Source of the DNA: Gorsachius magnificus
Taxonomy: Eukaryota > Chordata > Aves > Pelecaniformes > Ardeidae
Direction of reading: 5' to 3'
NCBI GenBank assembly: GCA_034008185.1
Contig: CM067081.1
Coordinates: 15,499,821-15,563,820, forward strand
DNA: 64,000 nucleotides
Part shown: positions 15,801-29,853 of the stretch, one piece after another
Position numbering within the stretch: the stretch's first letter is position 1
Layout of the letters: every line of letters begins with the position of its first letter
Notes under the pieces: model-generated
Seen by the model: only the letters and a program-made list of their open reading frames with translations
What the model was told of the DNA's origin: nothing
Databases searched by the model: none
Made by a program: the position numbers and the translations under genes

Positions 15801-18450
15801 TCATTATTATTTTGAATATTCCTTCAAATACTATTTATGATAAAAGCTGAGGCTGAAGTAATGATAAGCAGCATCACTGCAGTGGCCTTCAAACGCTAGT
15901 TCTAAGAAGTGATGAAATCTGCTTTTTGTGGTGGTATTTGAAAACAGTCCTCCTGGAGCTTGCCACTGTCCATTTGGATCTCAAATTTACAGGACAACAT
16001 ACTCTGTAAATTAAACTTTATTTTATGAGCTTATTAGGAAAGAAAAGAAACAAACAAACATGGCAAACAAGGGCTCAATCTCCTTTGTACAGACTAGTCT
16101 AACAAGTGAATTCATCACGTAATTTGTGAGGTTTCTAACTCACAAGTTCTCTAATTCATAACTTGTAACTTGTGTACCTACAAGCAAAATAGCTACCTGG
16201 CCCAGGGTGAGAGTGCTTATTCCTTTGACCTAATGGCACTGGTCCCAGCATATGTCGGGCTTTAGCATGAGCTGTGTGCTAGCCAAAATCTCAGCAGGAG
16301 TTGAGTGAACAGTCACACCTAACTCATTTTCCCATTACAGCCTTTGGCAGAAGAAATTTATTTGGTTAAAATTCCTTCCATTTAAAATCCAGGTCTCTAG
16401 GATATTCTCTTTTCTTTTTCTCATACTCTCAATTTGCCGAACTGTATATGGAAGTGAGATGTTTGTTTGAAAATATGGCCTTACATATCTGCTATTGTCT
16501 GAGAAGACACTCAGGTGCTATTTGCACACAGAACATTTTGCAGAATACATTAGCTATCTTACTTAGTGAAAGCTGCAAAATACAAAAAGGACTATTTTAT
16601 TTCAGTAAGCTCAGGGGAGTTTCAAAACTGTCACTCTTGGCCTCTTTGTAGTCTATAATATTTCCTCTTGCTTGAGATGTAAATAATGAATTTACAATAT
16701 AAATGGCAAAAATTCCAGATGTTTTCAACAAACCGATACAGCAGAATTTATACCATATAGCTATTAGACTTGATCCTAAAAATTCTCATTCAACTAGTCC
16801 TAACAAATACGAGAAAGCCCACTGCATTCACACGAATGAAAAATGCAGGGATAAAATTTGCAATACCCTCTGTCCCCTCCTTGGAACACTTTACAACTAA
16901 ATGGAATTTAGTTCATTAGCTGAAGATGGAGACATTTTAAAGTCAAGACTAATATACCGGTGAGAAAAGAAAAAGTCTAAACATGTTCCGTCCCAATTCT
17001 GTCTCCCACTGAATAGACACCTGCCTCAGGCTTATGTGCCTTATGCCTGCTTGCATACTCACTTGCTAGAGCTTGGCTTTCGTCCTGTATACAAAATAAT
17101 TCAACATCAGCCTCGGGTTTTTATTTGAGGCTGTCTCTGTGGCTTTTTGTAAGCCACCCTCACGTTAACTCTCTCCTTCATGCTGCCTTCAGGGCTGGTT
17201 CTGTCTCACTTCCATTACAGGAGGAGCTGGTGGCTCTCAGTTACGTCGGCTCCTGCAGAAAGGGCTCTAGCACTCCCTCACAGCCACTGTCCCTCTCTTC
17301 CCTCCCAGATTATTTTTCTCAAAGGAAAAAAAAATTCTTACCTTTCCCTTAAGCATATGAAATTATCTGTTTCCCTCGTAATTGCTTTTCTGCCTTTACT
17401 CATATTCCTGTAAAGATATGCTGGTTTTGTAGAATTTGCCAGACACTAATGAATTCTTTGCCCTTATTCCAGTAAAAAAAAAAGTTACTTCTTCCTCTGA
17501 ATTTCTTTTCCATACTCCTCTTTTATATTTTAGTCATAATATTATATATTGGCAGAGTCATATTTTGCCTTTTGTAGCATGTACTGCCTCCTTAGCACCT
17601 AAACTTCCTAGGTAAACAGGAGTGCCATTAAATGGATGACGAATGGAAGTCATCCTTCACACGTTACAGACAGGGAATGGTCCTGGGGACAGTGTGCTGT
17701 TTTTGAAGTTTCACAAGAGGCTAAGCAGCTCTAACTGCTACCACCAAATGGTAAAACCTTCCTCTCCTTCCCCTTCTTTCTCCTCCCTTTCCAGTTCAGC
17801 TCTCCTGACTTCACATCCCAGCCCTTCCCTTGAAACCACTCTGGTCACCAGATGATGAACCCATTCAGTTCACTAAATCAGCAAAGAACCAACCCAGCAG
17901 AAACAACTTAATTATTTTCTGCCACTTTAAGGAGCTGAATCAGGTCATCACAGGATCTGACAAGTGCCAATGCCAAGCAGGGGAAGCTTGGCCAAGAGAG
18001 GGGAAAGCAGTAGGGCTGCCCCTTTTGGCAGCCACAGGCTGTCAAATTGCTCCTCAAGCTGAAATTACTTACTCAAGGTAAGTCTGTGGCAGAGGCGAAA
18101 TTTAGGTTTTGGATCGTTCCTCATCGCTAGACCACCTTTGCTCTCAGCCATAATGGCAGCAGTTACTTAAAAAGTAAATAGAAGCACTACTCCAAACATC
18201 GTCACTCTCATTTCTCACCCCTGATGAAGTTGGTAGTAGCAAAATGTAATGCAGTAATTCCATTAAAGTTGGTGCTTAAGAGCCTTTTAAGTCTAGAGTC
18301 AGCAGGAAGCCTGTTGGTTTTTTTTATATATACAGCCAGATAATACTGGGCTGAATAACAAGATCATGATATATGGCTTAACTTTACTGGTAACCTTGCA
18401 AGAAAGTGAATATCTCAGCAGAACCACAACTTTGTATAAATACAGAAAAT
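12855..18450. other. Non-coding AT-rich DNA, no gene recognised
   Basis: Only short, uncharacterisable open frames are present (the longest, 145 codons from 12864, starts inside the flank of the provirus and matches nothing I know). No splice-flanked exon, repeat family or RNA gene can be supported here. Confidence 0.6.
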
Positions 18451-19001
18451 CATAGAATCATAGAATGTTTTGGGTTGGAAGGGACCCCTAGAGGTCATCT
18501 AGTCCAACCCCCCTGCAATGACCAGGGACACCGCTAACTGGATCAGGTTGCTCAGAGCCCCATCCAACCTGGCCTTGAATGTTGCCAGGGATGGGGCCTC
18601 CACTACCTCTCTGGGCAACCTGTTCCAGTGTTTCACCACCCTTGTTGTAAAGAATTTCTTCCTTAGATCCAGTCTAAACCTACCCTGCTTCAGTTTAAAA
18701 CCATTACCCCTTGTCCTGTCACAGCTGGCCCTACTAAAAAGATTTTCCCCGTCTTCCCTATAGGCCCCCTTTAGGTACTGAAAGGCCGCAATCAGGTCTC
18801 CCCGCATCCTTCTCTTCCCCAGGCTGAACAAGCCCAACTCCCTCAGCCTGTCCTCATAGGTGGGGTGCTCCAGCCCTCGGGTCATTTTTGTAGCCCTCCT
18901 CTGGACGTGCTCCAACAGTTCCATGTCCTTCTTGTGCTGAGGGCTCCGGAGCTGGACGCAGTACTCCAGGTGAGGTCTCACCAGAGCAGAGTAGAGAGGC
19001 A
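18451..19001 (-). mobile_element. CR1 LINE, 5'-truncated 3' fragment
   Basis: On the minus strand this encodes the ORF2 C-terminus ([57 protein letters not shown]). It then gives the 3' UTR and two ATTCTATG octamers at 18451-18466. It is very similar to 40534-41101, so both belong to one fairly young subfamily. The reading frame is open from 19002 to 18499, which is unusual for a fragment and shows low divergence. Confidence 0.95.
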
Positions 19002-22000
19002 TATGTCATATGATGATGAGCAGTTACTAGAGCCGGACAATAATTATCTGTCAAAGCATCAGTATCACTACATAACTAGCAAATGAAGTCAATAGCTGAC
19101 ATTATCTGATTGCTCAATTTTTATTTTGAAGCTAACTTTAACATTTATTAATCACATTTAAGTCCCTTATTTAAAACCCTTCAATGTTAGCAACTGCTGG
19201 CAAATATTAAGGTAGATTAAGCTGATCTCTAAGTGAAGGGAAGAATCCACAATCCACCCTTTCTATTTCCATGTGTCTGGCGATAATTATATGGGAGCCT
19301 TGTTATCTGAGTGTTCTCTCCAGTCCTGCTTTAGTAAAACAAATGGGCTTATAGCTGGGCAAGAAGACTGTGACAGCAGGACAAATAAAATTCAACCTGA
19401 AAAAACAAGAGTCGTTCCTACCACAAGGCTGCTCAGCATATCCTCACAGGCTAATGTAAGGTTAGGAATTTTGGCAGTCAGACTCTCAAGGAGGCTGCAT
19501 TTGCGTCCTTGCGTGACCCTCTTGAGATATGCTTAGGATGCAAGTGGCTGAGCCTCTCAGCTCACAGCTTTCCCTGCTAGAAATTACACAGCTTTATGTT
19601 GCTGTTGTCACCAAGTATATGTGCAAAAAGGCACATGGCACGGGTGATATAGGAGAAGGAGGAAGCTGGGAAATGAGAGATGAAACTTCTGACTCCTGTT
19701 CTGTCCCAAACGCTCACTGATTTATAGCATGCCAACACTCAAAATCCATCTCTTCGCAATCAGGGTTCTCCCTAAATAAATAGGAAATTATGTTGAGGTT
19801 TTCATATAAACAACTCATGTGGGAAATTGCAAAATACTATTTTTTGTAAAGCCCTTGAGATCATGAGTTGTGTATTGCACGTCTTTCTCATGTAATTTTA
19901 TCAGTCATTTTCAAATACTAGTAGGAATCTTCTGAAAGACTACATGAAATAAAGATTTTGGTTTTGGACTCTCCTCAAGAAGTTTTATACAGTTATGGCG
20001 TGCTCTTTCATTGAAGTTAGTTTGACATAGCATAAAAATAAGTGAGAAAAAAAGCAATTATTTCCCATGAAAAAATTGCTAAATTTTTACTGTCAAATGA
20101 ACAGTTATAGTTTAATCTAATCAATTTAGTTGTTGCTAAATTACCTCAGTAATTTAAAAAATGTAATTGCAGCTGCTTTTTTAGGAAGTCACTTTTCAAT
20201 TAGATAGTTTGTAGCAGATGGGTTTTTGGAGCTATTACCATTTCATACAGCAGTGTAGGCCAACATAATAACTGCAGGTCTTAATTATGCAAACTATGAA
20301 GATCACGGATGAGAATTGTCTTTATTCTTGTTAGGAAAAATGACAAGATGGTGAGGTGACTTCCTGTTTTGAAATCAAGTAAAAGATCACGTGGAAATTG
20401 AGAGATTAGTTTTCACAATGGAAAAAACCAAAACCAAAACCAAAAACAAACATAAAATTCCAGACCTAAATGAAAATGTATCCTTTATTTCTAGCTGAGT
20501 ACTATGTCTTAAAGAAGTTTAGAAAGAAAAGTTCAAACTTGGCTGAATATTATAGCTATGTTACAGAAATTGTGAGACAGGACAAAGTGTTGCAGGAACC
20601 AGTGTGTTACTTTATCTGTGAGCTCTATGTTGCTGAGATGACACTAGCAAATTTAAGGCTAGGTCAGACAGGTCTGCATAAGCAGCAATCACAAGGAGAG
20701 TGATGGAAACACAGGAAAAGGAGATCAAAATAACCTGAAAAGAAAATACAGTGGTTTAGCAATTTCCTGATGTTTCCCAATCAGGGAGGCTGAGCCCATG
20801 GAATTCTCACTGATGCAATCCAAGAATAATAAACCATCTTTCCTGGCACAGAGGATGACCAGATATAGATCCAGTGATCCATCGGCTCTTTTAGTCTTCC
20901 TGTAACATTTTGTCCTTTAAAGACCTTACTTATTGACTCACATTCTGCAGAGTTTGCTCTGCATCAATTTCAATAATCTTTAATTAAAACTGAGCTGATC
21001 CCATAAAAGCTGTGGATATTATCATTAAAGGTTGCAACACTGGTTTAGCAAAGCTTATTGCTTGCCTTTGATTGCATAGTTCATGAGATTCAAGGAACTG
21101 GTGGCAATTCATAAAAATTAATATGAATGACCTTGCCTGTAGACAAGCAATTCTTTATAGAGACTTAATAATTTCGGCTCAAAGGTAACTGCTAGAGAGG
21201 TTCTCGCACCATCCTTGACATGCTCTTCGTTCTCCACCTTTTAAATGGATGACAGTGATTCATCTTCTTATTTAGCCAGATGTCTGAAAGCCTTGGAGAT
21301 ACATAACAGTGCCTATGGAGAGAGCCACATTTGACACTTTCAATTCTGGCACGGACAGTGACTAGAGGGTTCAAGAGAGAGTGGATTTGGAACTCTTTAT
21401 ATTTGTTTCCCAAACCAAACACAAGTAAAGGTTTAAGGGAGATACTGCTACCCTGGCATCTCTGAGCAGTGCATGATTTTCCCTAAGAGTGGCCCAGGCT
21501 CAGCTGCACATCTTGCTGAAGAAAGCAAATCAGCTCAAGACACACAGCAGGATTTAGCAGAATAAAACTTCTCATGTTTTTTAAACAGACCCTACATGCC
21601 CTGCTGCAGATGCGTTGGGCAGCATTTGAAAACACGGTCAATTATTGCCTCCTTACCTCCTCCAGAAAAACACTCCCCAAGATATGCTTTCTACTTGCTA
21701 CCATAACATTGTCCCCATTAATCATGAATTAAAGTTTTCTATGCTCCCCAGAGCACAAGTCTTTGAAAGTTTAAACCTCAGCCTTCAAATAGCCAAATAT
21801 CCTTCTAACAGGTCTTCTCCTATCCCAAAAAGGTCAGCATAGGTCCCTCACTGCCTGCAGAGAGGAGGACAGGAAGGTATGTTCACATCACAGTGCCGTT
21901 CTCAGCCAACAGCTTAAAATTTACCCACATGGTTGGTGATGTCAAATGTTAGTAGACCACAATCATAGCTTAATTTGCTTGAAGTATTCCATATTTTGTC

Positions 22001-24245
22001 TAAAAAGAGTGGAAAATTCCTCATTTTTCAACCAGTTCTGCTGGCAGCAAACCATGCCATGCTATGAGGAGCTAGTGAAATTGCACTTGGGTTTCTAGAC
22101 ATTTCAGTCCTGGAGCTTCCTGAGAAGCGATGACGATGAACCTCAAGGGCTACTTAATATCATGTGGAGTAAGAACCTCTACTGATATATGGTTCAGGTT
22201 TTGTTGGTGGTAGATTTTTGTAGTCTCCCGATGTAACAAATTTACAGTCAAATATTAGTTATCAGAATCCAAATTCATTAATTTTTGAGAAATCACATTA
22301 TTTTCTTGTTTATACCTTCCAGGGTTTTTAATGACAACTGCTCATTCAGCTGACACAGTGAATATATGTGGACATGTTTCACTTGATGATCAGGAATTAC
22401 AGAAATTTAGGAAAGACTTGTCTATAAACTGCCAGTACCAACTCCAAAAATGTGTAGGGGCAAGCTAAGCAATGATAGCTTCTATAAACCTCTACTATTT
22501 CATGTTTGGTTTATGTGTTGTTAAATCACCAAGTGGTTTTCACTGAGCCCAGGCTTGACAGAGATGTTATTTGTGCACTTTTTAAAAATCCATTAGTCCA
22601 GAATAGAAATGTAGTTATTTTACAGATATCTAGATTTTACTGACACATCAACTCTGTGCTATTAAACAAGAGATTCAAGACTTTTTTGGGACCAGTTCTC
22701 ATTGAGAACATGAGAGAAAAGTTCGAAGGCCCTTATGGAACCTTTTCAGCTAAATTCTGAAATGAGAATTGAAATAAGTCCAATGGAGAATATAAGCAAT
22801 ATTCACCAATATTTTGTGAAAACAGACTTTTGAGTTTTAGTTCAGATGGGGAAGTACTGGACCGAAATCAGTTTATTAGTTCCAATGAAACTTAATAATA
22901 AACAATTTAAATTACTAGGAATCAATTTTCAATAACCTTGAGTAAACTTACTTAAAGAATTAATTCCACATGAGATTAAACAAAAGAACCCATAAAGCAA
23001 CATAATTAGAAAGGTGTTTTTCTATATTCTTGTCATCTTCTCTTTTATGTTGCTGACAGCTTCGTTTGTTTTAGCCTGAGGCTTTGTTTATTCACTGTGG
23101 CCAACAGAAGGACAAACATGAAAAAAAAAATGGGGAGGCAAACTAAACTCTGTCTGCAGATGAAGGTCAAATCCTCATCATCTGATCTCAGGAACACAAA
23201 TTTCCCATTATCTCTAAGATGAAATACCACAGACACTTAGGCTGAAATATTTGAAATCTATGAACTGATTTAGGCAATTTTCAGGTAAACCTCTTTTGCT
23301 TATGAAAGGAAAAATAATGACTGTGGAATTTAAAAAAAAAATCTGAGAAAACTCAAACCCTGCCAGGTTTGGTGCCAGGCCCTGAGCACACACCTCTCCC
23401 TGGGAGGGCCAGCTCTGCACAGCAAGGGTGGCCCCATCCTGTGGGGACCATGGGGCTGCTCCCAGCGCAGTGGGGAAGCTGCGGCCAGGCCAGACCCCTG
23501 CCCAGGGAGGCCCCTGTGCCTGGGGCAATGGCTCTGCTGGCCAGCAGTCCTGCCCAGAGCTGCCCACTGTCCCACTGATCCGGGCTCCAACCCACAGGCC
23601 AACGTCCCAGCCCAGCCTCAGCCCCATCCCTGTTCCCAGGGTGCTGCCCCCATGGCCCCTGGCCTGTCCTCACACTTAGCCTAAATAGTATTTAAATCCT
23701 AACTGTTTTTTCAGTTTCATTAACATCCAATGCAAATGACTGAACAGTGTCTATCACATAATTTGAAGACAACGTAACACTTGGAAAAGAAGATAATAAA
23801 TGAGTAGCAGCCCAAAAAAGAGCCATAGTTCCTGATCTTTTCTACAGAACCATATTAATTCCAGAAGGTCAGTGCAGTTAAGAAATCAAACAATAAAGTC
23901 AATCAAGTTCTGTCCCACAAAAACCAAGACAACTGTAAAAATTCAAATTTGACACAGAGAGAAAAAAGCATCCAAAAGAAACACCATACTGATTGGCCCA
24001 AGAGCCCAGTAAAGGATGCCCATCTTGTGACTAGTCAGGTCAAACCTGGGTATAACAGATGGATTTACAGCAACAGCCATACCCATAAGACACTTCACAA
24101 TACCAAGAGAGGCCTGATGTCTGTTTTGTCAAAATTTGTAAAGAAAATTCATTTTAACAAAGAGATTTCAATAAGTTTATAAGAAACCTCTATGTTACAT
24201 ACTGTTGTATCTCTGGTTCTGAGACGGAGTTTTCTCCTGGGATAC
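19002..24245. other. Non-coding AT-rich DNA, no gene recognised
   Basis: A short CCAAAA-type tandem (about 20426-20450) and ordinary AT-rich sequence are present. The GC-rich block at 23342-23672 is listed separately. No coding exon can be supported. Confidence 0.6.
23342..23672. other. Isolated GC-rich block of unknown origin
   Basis: About 330 bp are strikingly rich in C and G (CCCAG, GGCC words) inside AT-rich DNA. CpG is rare, so this is not a CpG island in the usual sense. The block starts right after an A10 run (23332-23341). Several frames are open on both strands, as expected from GC composition, and none has recognisable protein content. A near-repeat, ACACTTAGGCTGAAAT at 23233 and ACACTTAGCCTAAAT at 23672, flanks the wider region and could be a target duplication. 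Confidence 0.5.
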
Positions 24246-24250
24246 ATCCT
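24246..24250. repeat. 5-bp target-site duplication of solo LTR (with 24795-24799)
   Basis: ATCCT occurs immediately before (24246-24250) and immediately after (24795-24799) the solo LTR, a perfect match. This shows that the LTR ends are correct and that the locus has not been rearranged since insertion. Confidence 0.9.
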
Positions 24251-24794
24251 TGTCGTGGTTTAACCTGGCTGGCAACTAAGCACCACGCAGCCGCTCGTCC
24301 ACTGCCCCCCCCACATCAGTGGGATGGGGGAGAGAATTGGGGAAAAGAAAAAAAAAGTAATAATAATAATAATGGTAAGAGAATATACAGAATATATAAA
24401 ACAAGTGATGCACAATGCAATTGCTCACCACCCGCCGACCGATGCCCAGCCCGTCCCGAGCAGCGATCACTCCCCAAACTGCAATCACTCTGCCCAAGCT
24501 GCGATCACTCTGCCCGCAACCAACCGACTAACCCCCCCGAGCATGACGTTCTATGGTATGGAATAGCTCTTTGGTCAGTTTTGGTCAGCTGTCCTGGCTG
24601 TGCTCCCTCCCAGCTTGTTATGCACCTGGCCGAGCAGGAGAAGCTCAAAAAGTCCTTGAGGAGTCTCAGCAATACTTAGCAACAACTAAAAACATCAGTG
24701 TGTTACCAACATTCTTCTAATACTAAATCCAAAACACAGCACTATGCTAGCTACTATGAAGAAAATTAATTCTATCCCAGCCAAAACCAGGACA
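24251..24794 (-). repeat. Solo LTR of the same ERV family as the provirus
   Basis: Read on the minus strand, the element starts TGTCCTGGTTTTGGCTGGGA and ends in the ACCACGACA type of end seen in the proviral LTRs. It keeps the TAATAATAAT-rich stretch and the GCTCGG/GATCG region, with more differences than the two proviral LTRs show between themselves, so it is older or from a sister subfamily. At 544 bp it is slightly shorter. No internal sequence remains, as after LTR-LTR recombination. Confidence 0.95.
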
Positions 24795-27700
24795 ATCCTC
24801 AAGCTGACAACATATTTGCTATTTATGTGGGGAGAGTGTTCGTCTGAGGGGGCGGGGGGCTATGTCTCCAGGGTCTCACTTTTCAGTGACAGCCCTATTT
24901 GGCCTACATGTTTTCCCACTGTAGTTTGTGGAGGTTTTACAGTTGGTATTAGCCTGATTTTGCACTGCATTTATACTAGTGGTAAAGCTTCATCAGGTCT
25001 TTGTATAGGCCAAAGCTGAGGTGCTTTCTAAATCCTATTTATCTATAAACACTGAAGAGGATGGAACAGTTTGCAGTGAACGATATAGATGGAAGCTAAT
25101 CTGGTTTTTGTTCTAGTTTCCAGCTGAAGGATGCAGCACAGGACAGTCCTTGGCAACATCTTCAGCTCACTTCAGCGAGAGAAAGCCACCAGTCTTGCAG
25201 TTCACAGTGAAACATCCTCAGCTCTTTCAGACGCTCATGGCTGCAGGGTTTGGGGCTGGGCACATCTTTAATTCCAGAGGTGTGAAATAATACCTTCAGT
25301 CACCTCAATGAACAATTTTCTTCCAGAGTTTTGCCTTCAAACCCACACACGTCAGCAGCAAGTACCACACAAATCTTTGATGTAAAATTGGGCAGCAGGT
25401 AAGACCTGCTGCTTTTAATTCTCTTTTAATCTTTTCTGAGCTACTTTTCTTTAAATTGCTGCTACAGTTAACTTCCCTCCCCAACACTACTGGTTGTTGG
25501 AGTTTGTGGCGAGTTTTTTTAATTTAATTGTTTCTTCTTGCTTGAGTGGTGGAAGATAATAGCTACCCTGTGGCTAGCTGGAACGGCTTCCCCAAAATGG
25601 ATCAGATCACACCTTCTGAACAGGTCTCATTTCTTTAAACTGCTTTGCAGCAGTCTTACAGAAAGCTGAAAGTCTTCCAAGTCAGGATTAATGAGTCCAT
25701 GGCTGTGGAGTGAGCAGAGGGGAGGTATTAATAACTCAGCATGAGCAGACTCGTAGATGGAAGTACTTTGGATTCCTGTCTTCAGAATGCTCTCTAAGAA
25801 GGTTTCAGGTATGAAAGAACCAAGAGAAGGCACTGGGGAACAGACACCAAAGGGCTGTAACACTCTGGATGAAATTCTTTAACTGAACTTCTGGATCCAG
25901 AGGCCAGAATTGCCTTTGCATAGTGCCTCACTAATCCTGAAAGCACTAAAGTTTTCTGGGAGCCCCTCGCTTAACTTTCAGGACCCTGAGCTGTCATTCC
26001 ACATCAGCACACTCTGAACAAGGTTTCTGGGCTCTGGACTCCTGCATAGTAACAATCAATAGCCAAAAAGTAGGGTCTTCTGGACCCCCAAATTGGTTCA
26101 GGTCCCCCACAAAATCTAGTCATTGCTTCTTTCTTTTTAAAATGTATTCATGGCACTTATAACAGCCTAATGGCCAGTGCACTCAGTAGGGAAAAGGGAC
26201 CCTTGAATTTTAGATCCCTGTTAGACTAAGGATTTCCAAACCTTCAGATCCATATTCTCAGAGAAGAGTGCTACTGTTGGCTACTTCTGATGCTTTTGGA
26301 TTTTCTTGATTTTTTACATTGCTCAGAAATATTTTTTCTCACCTTCCAAAAAAAAAGAGAGATCATTATTACCTTGTGTTTTGCTCAGCCAGTGGGTTGA
26401 TTGGTTAATTGGGTTTGGTTTTCTTTTTTTTTGTTTGTTTGTTTGCTTGGTTTTGTTCTTGTGGAAGTGGAAGCAGGTTTAACAAAATGTGGAAGAATGG
26501 AGAAAATACTAGAGGATTTGCTACAAAGGGCAAGTACTGCCAGGAGCTATGAGTTATGTAGGGAGAGTGGTTTCTAACTAATGCAGAACTCTACAGTTCA
26601 GGAAAGAAAAGAAAGGGAAAAAAGATAAAATGGGAAAACATAAGCAAAAGAAACCAGATCTTGCAGTGGAGGTTATTTTAGTCTTGTTTCTATAAAAGCT
26701 ATCCTAATATTTTTTTCACAGTAATAGTTGCAGCACTGGCAGAAGTTAGAACTTAATCACATAGTGAAAGGGGAGATGAACTATGAGAGGAAACTGTCTT
26801 AAAGCATACCACTATATGGAACATACAAACTCTGAATAGCACAGATTTGTGACCTGCTACAGCTCACACAGTGGTGGCATCTCAAACTCTGGAAAAGCAT
26901 CATAGCAACACTAAAGGTAAACCTTGGATAAAACCAGGGACCAAAAAAATTTCAGTTCATCTTTAAAGATCTATCACAATTACAAGCATGTTTAAAAATG
27001 AAGCCTGAGCTCAATGAAGAATTCCAAATGCCTAAAGTGGCATTTCAGCAGAATCAGATTTTGGTGTTCAAACTCTTCAGACTGGAAAGCTGAGCATGCA
27101 GGTGTTTTTCACCAGCAGATTCCATGCAGCATCTTCCCTGCTTCAAATCTGATATCGAATGAAGAAAGAAATTGTGGATTACTGAAAAAAACACCTTTGG
27201 GAACTAAGTCCAGACTCACAGTATTAGCCTCTCAGGAGTGCCTACGCCCAGGCTAGAATCAGACTGCTGTGTCTGTTCTTCCCTTGGCCCTGTGACTTTA
27301 TGTCCCTGGATCCCAGGTTCAGCTCCATGAGGAGCTGTAGGAAGCATTCCCACTCCAACACCCCACAGTGCAGTGGTGAGGGCACTTTCGCAGAGGTGGG
27401 AGAGTGAGTGGAAACTATAGGCCGGTGAAAGTTTAAGGTCCTAGTGAGTGCTTCACTCACTGATGTTTAGTGCAAAAACACATGTGGTACCTCTTCTTCC
27501 AGGAGCTGCACAGACTGTAGATGGCTGTTTGCTTAAACATGCATTGTGATGGAAATATAGCCTGGAGATACATGTTCATCCTCCTAGAGCAAGCACTTTT
27601 GGAGCATGTTTGAAGAGCTAAAGCTAGATACCCAGAGGACTTTCAGGCTAAGTAGGAAAGTGCCTACAGGACTAGGCAGTATTTGAAAGCTGCAGGTCTA

Positions 27701-28921
27701 GGTCGCTGTCTAGGAGAAATGCACACAGCTTTGATTTAGGTGTCTGTCTCAAATTAGATGGGATTTTGGCAGCCTGGTTCCTATCTAGAGTGAATGCAAA
27801 AAAATATTTTTGCCACCCATTGATGTGAAAAATTTTGTCAATACACACTTTCTACAGTAGATTAAAACTAAATTATTTCCTGTATTTATAGCCAAGCCTA
27901 AGATGATAAACAAGAATAGACAGGCAAATGGTAAATAAATACAATGCAGATCCTTCCTTAATAGTCGTTGATCTTCTGTGCCCAAAGGACGATAAGGTCA
28001 GAAACAGCAGCAGGTATGAGGAAATGGGAGCCAGGAGACTCACAATTGCATCACAAGACCTGGATTTGTCCTGGAATGCGACATAGGCCAAGCCTTGTAA
28101 TTCCTTCTGAGAAATGTGTATCTGTATGCGTTTATAGAATTATTCTGGATCTTTTTAACCTAAATTACATTTCCAAGACTTCCCAAAGCAACCTATAAAT
28201 TGTTTCATATTTTAGAATCTGTCTAAATTCTACTGATGGTTAAATGTAATGCATTTATCCTCTGAGTAAAGGAACAGTAGCTCTGAAAACAGCAATTTAT
28301 ATTAAGAGGTAATACGTTGACATAATGAGCAGGGAAGGAAGACGTAGCTATTAGACCTAAACCTGTCTTCTCCCCAGACATCTTTACAGGAAATATTAAA
28401 GCTATTATTTCCAGTCTTCTTATTTCCAGATGTTAGACTCCATCTGACATGAACATGGAATTTTCATTAATGTTAATGGAACTTATGTAGATGTGTCAAG
28501 TGAAAAATAGCCAGTGAGTAGTGAAAGCTGTAGCAGAGTAAAAACAGGTGGCACAACACAGAGATAGCTCAGCAAAGCCAATATTTAAATATGCATCTTC
28601 CATCTTCCCCAAAATTACAATATCTTAATCAATTATAGGAAATGATAGGAATGCTATTTATCTGTAAAGATGCAGAAAGACCCAAAGAGTTGGACAACAA
28701 ATTGTTTGGTCTGCCTCTTAGCACCCATGTTTCCAGCTGTCCCCCAAAAGAAAAAATCTCCTACTTTGAGTGTATATGTTGTACTGTTTCTTTAACAAGA
28801 AAGCATATATAAGATGTTATTTCTCCCTTTCCCAATAAGAAAATTCATACCTCTGTATGGGACTTAGTTTTTTTATAAATATCCACTAATTTTCTTGGTG
28901 TCTCTCTCTCTCCTAGTTTAC

Positions 28922-28938
28922 ATATATATATATATATA
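28922..28938. repeat. (AT)n microsatellite
   Basis: Seventeen bases of uninterrupted AT dinucleotide lie within a CATATA...TACACA context. Confidence 0.9.
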
Positions 28939-29836
28939 CACAGAGGATTTTTATCTGTCAAACCAAATTTAACTTTTTTAGCTGTCTGAAAAGCTGAACT
29001 CGCAAATGGTCAACATAAGCAAGCTTTTCTGAGATTGGTGTCCTAAGTACTACATAAACCCAGTTCTTTCTGAGACATTAGTAATTCAAAGGCCTCAAGA
29101 TTCCTCTGCACATTTTCAAAGGGAAGCCAAATGACAAATTATATATAAAAGGAACTACTCTGTATTCTGTTTGCTCTTTGTAGCAGTGAAAATATCTACA
29201 TTTACCAATTCAGTATTTTCATTTGTAAATTAATTCTGCATGCAACCACATTCCCAAATGGGAAGAATGGGACCACAAGCAATCCTGTTTCTATGAACTA
29301 GACATATTTTTTTTCTTTCCATTTCTTTTCCAACTTTTCTGAAATGCATCTGTGTTTATTGACATTGCCTCCAAAGGCCACAAAGTCATAATACAGAACT
29401 GAGTAGCCTGGAAGAAAGTGATGTTTTTCAGAGGAAGGTGAATAAGGAACTGTAAAAAACAGGTCTTTCTGCCTGAGTCAGATAAGGCTTTAAACTCTAA
29501 TCCAATTAGCAATTAAACTGGTAAAATCCCAAACCTGTGTCCTGGCTCTCCTAACCTTGTGTTTCAAAACCCACTGCTCCTCTAGGGTTAATAACCTACC
29601 TGCATAGTGAGACAAGTGTGGGCTAGTTTAATTCAGGGAACTTAATTTTCCCTGTTTTCTACATCAATTTTTTCAGAGCTATTCCATCCACACTTAGGCT
29701 GTGGATTAAGCCTACAGTGTGTTTGACAGAGATGATGGTATAAGATACCCCATCTCCCTCTCTCCCTCCTGTCTGCTCATTCCCACCCTGTGCCTGGGAC
29801 AGGCTTTAAAGAAAATCTTGAAAAATGCGTTAGATT

Positions 29837-29853
29837 AAAAAAAAAAAAAAAAA
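29837..29853. repeat. Poly(A) run, 17 bases
   Basis: Seventeen consecutive A follow TTAGATT. Upstream sequence does not look like a processed transcript, so a retrocopy tail is not supported. Confidence 0.9.

Noticed and set aside
23214..23673. Overlapping frames of 69-137 codons on both strands of the GC-rich block
   Set aside because: Open frames are expected from GC composition. No domain or preferred frame is visible.
29830..29853. A17 run as the tail of a processed pseudogene
   Set aside because: No coding or mRNA-like sequence upstream and no matching target duplication were seen.
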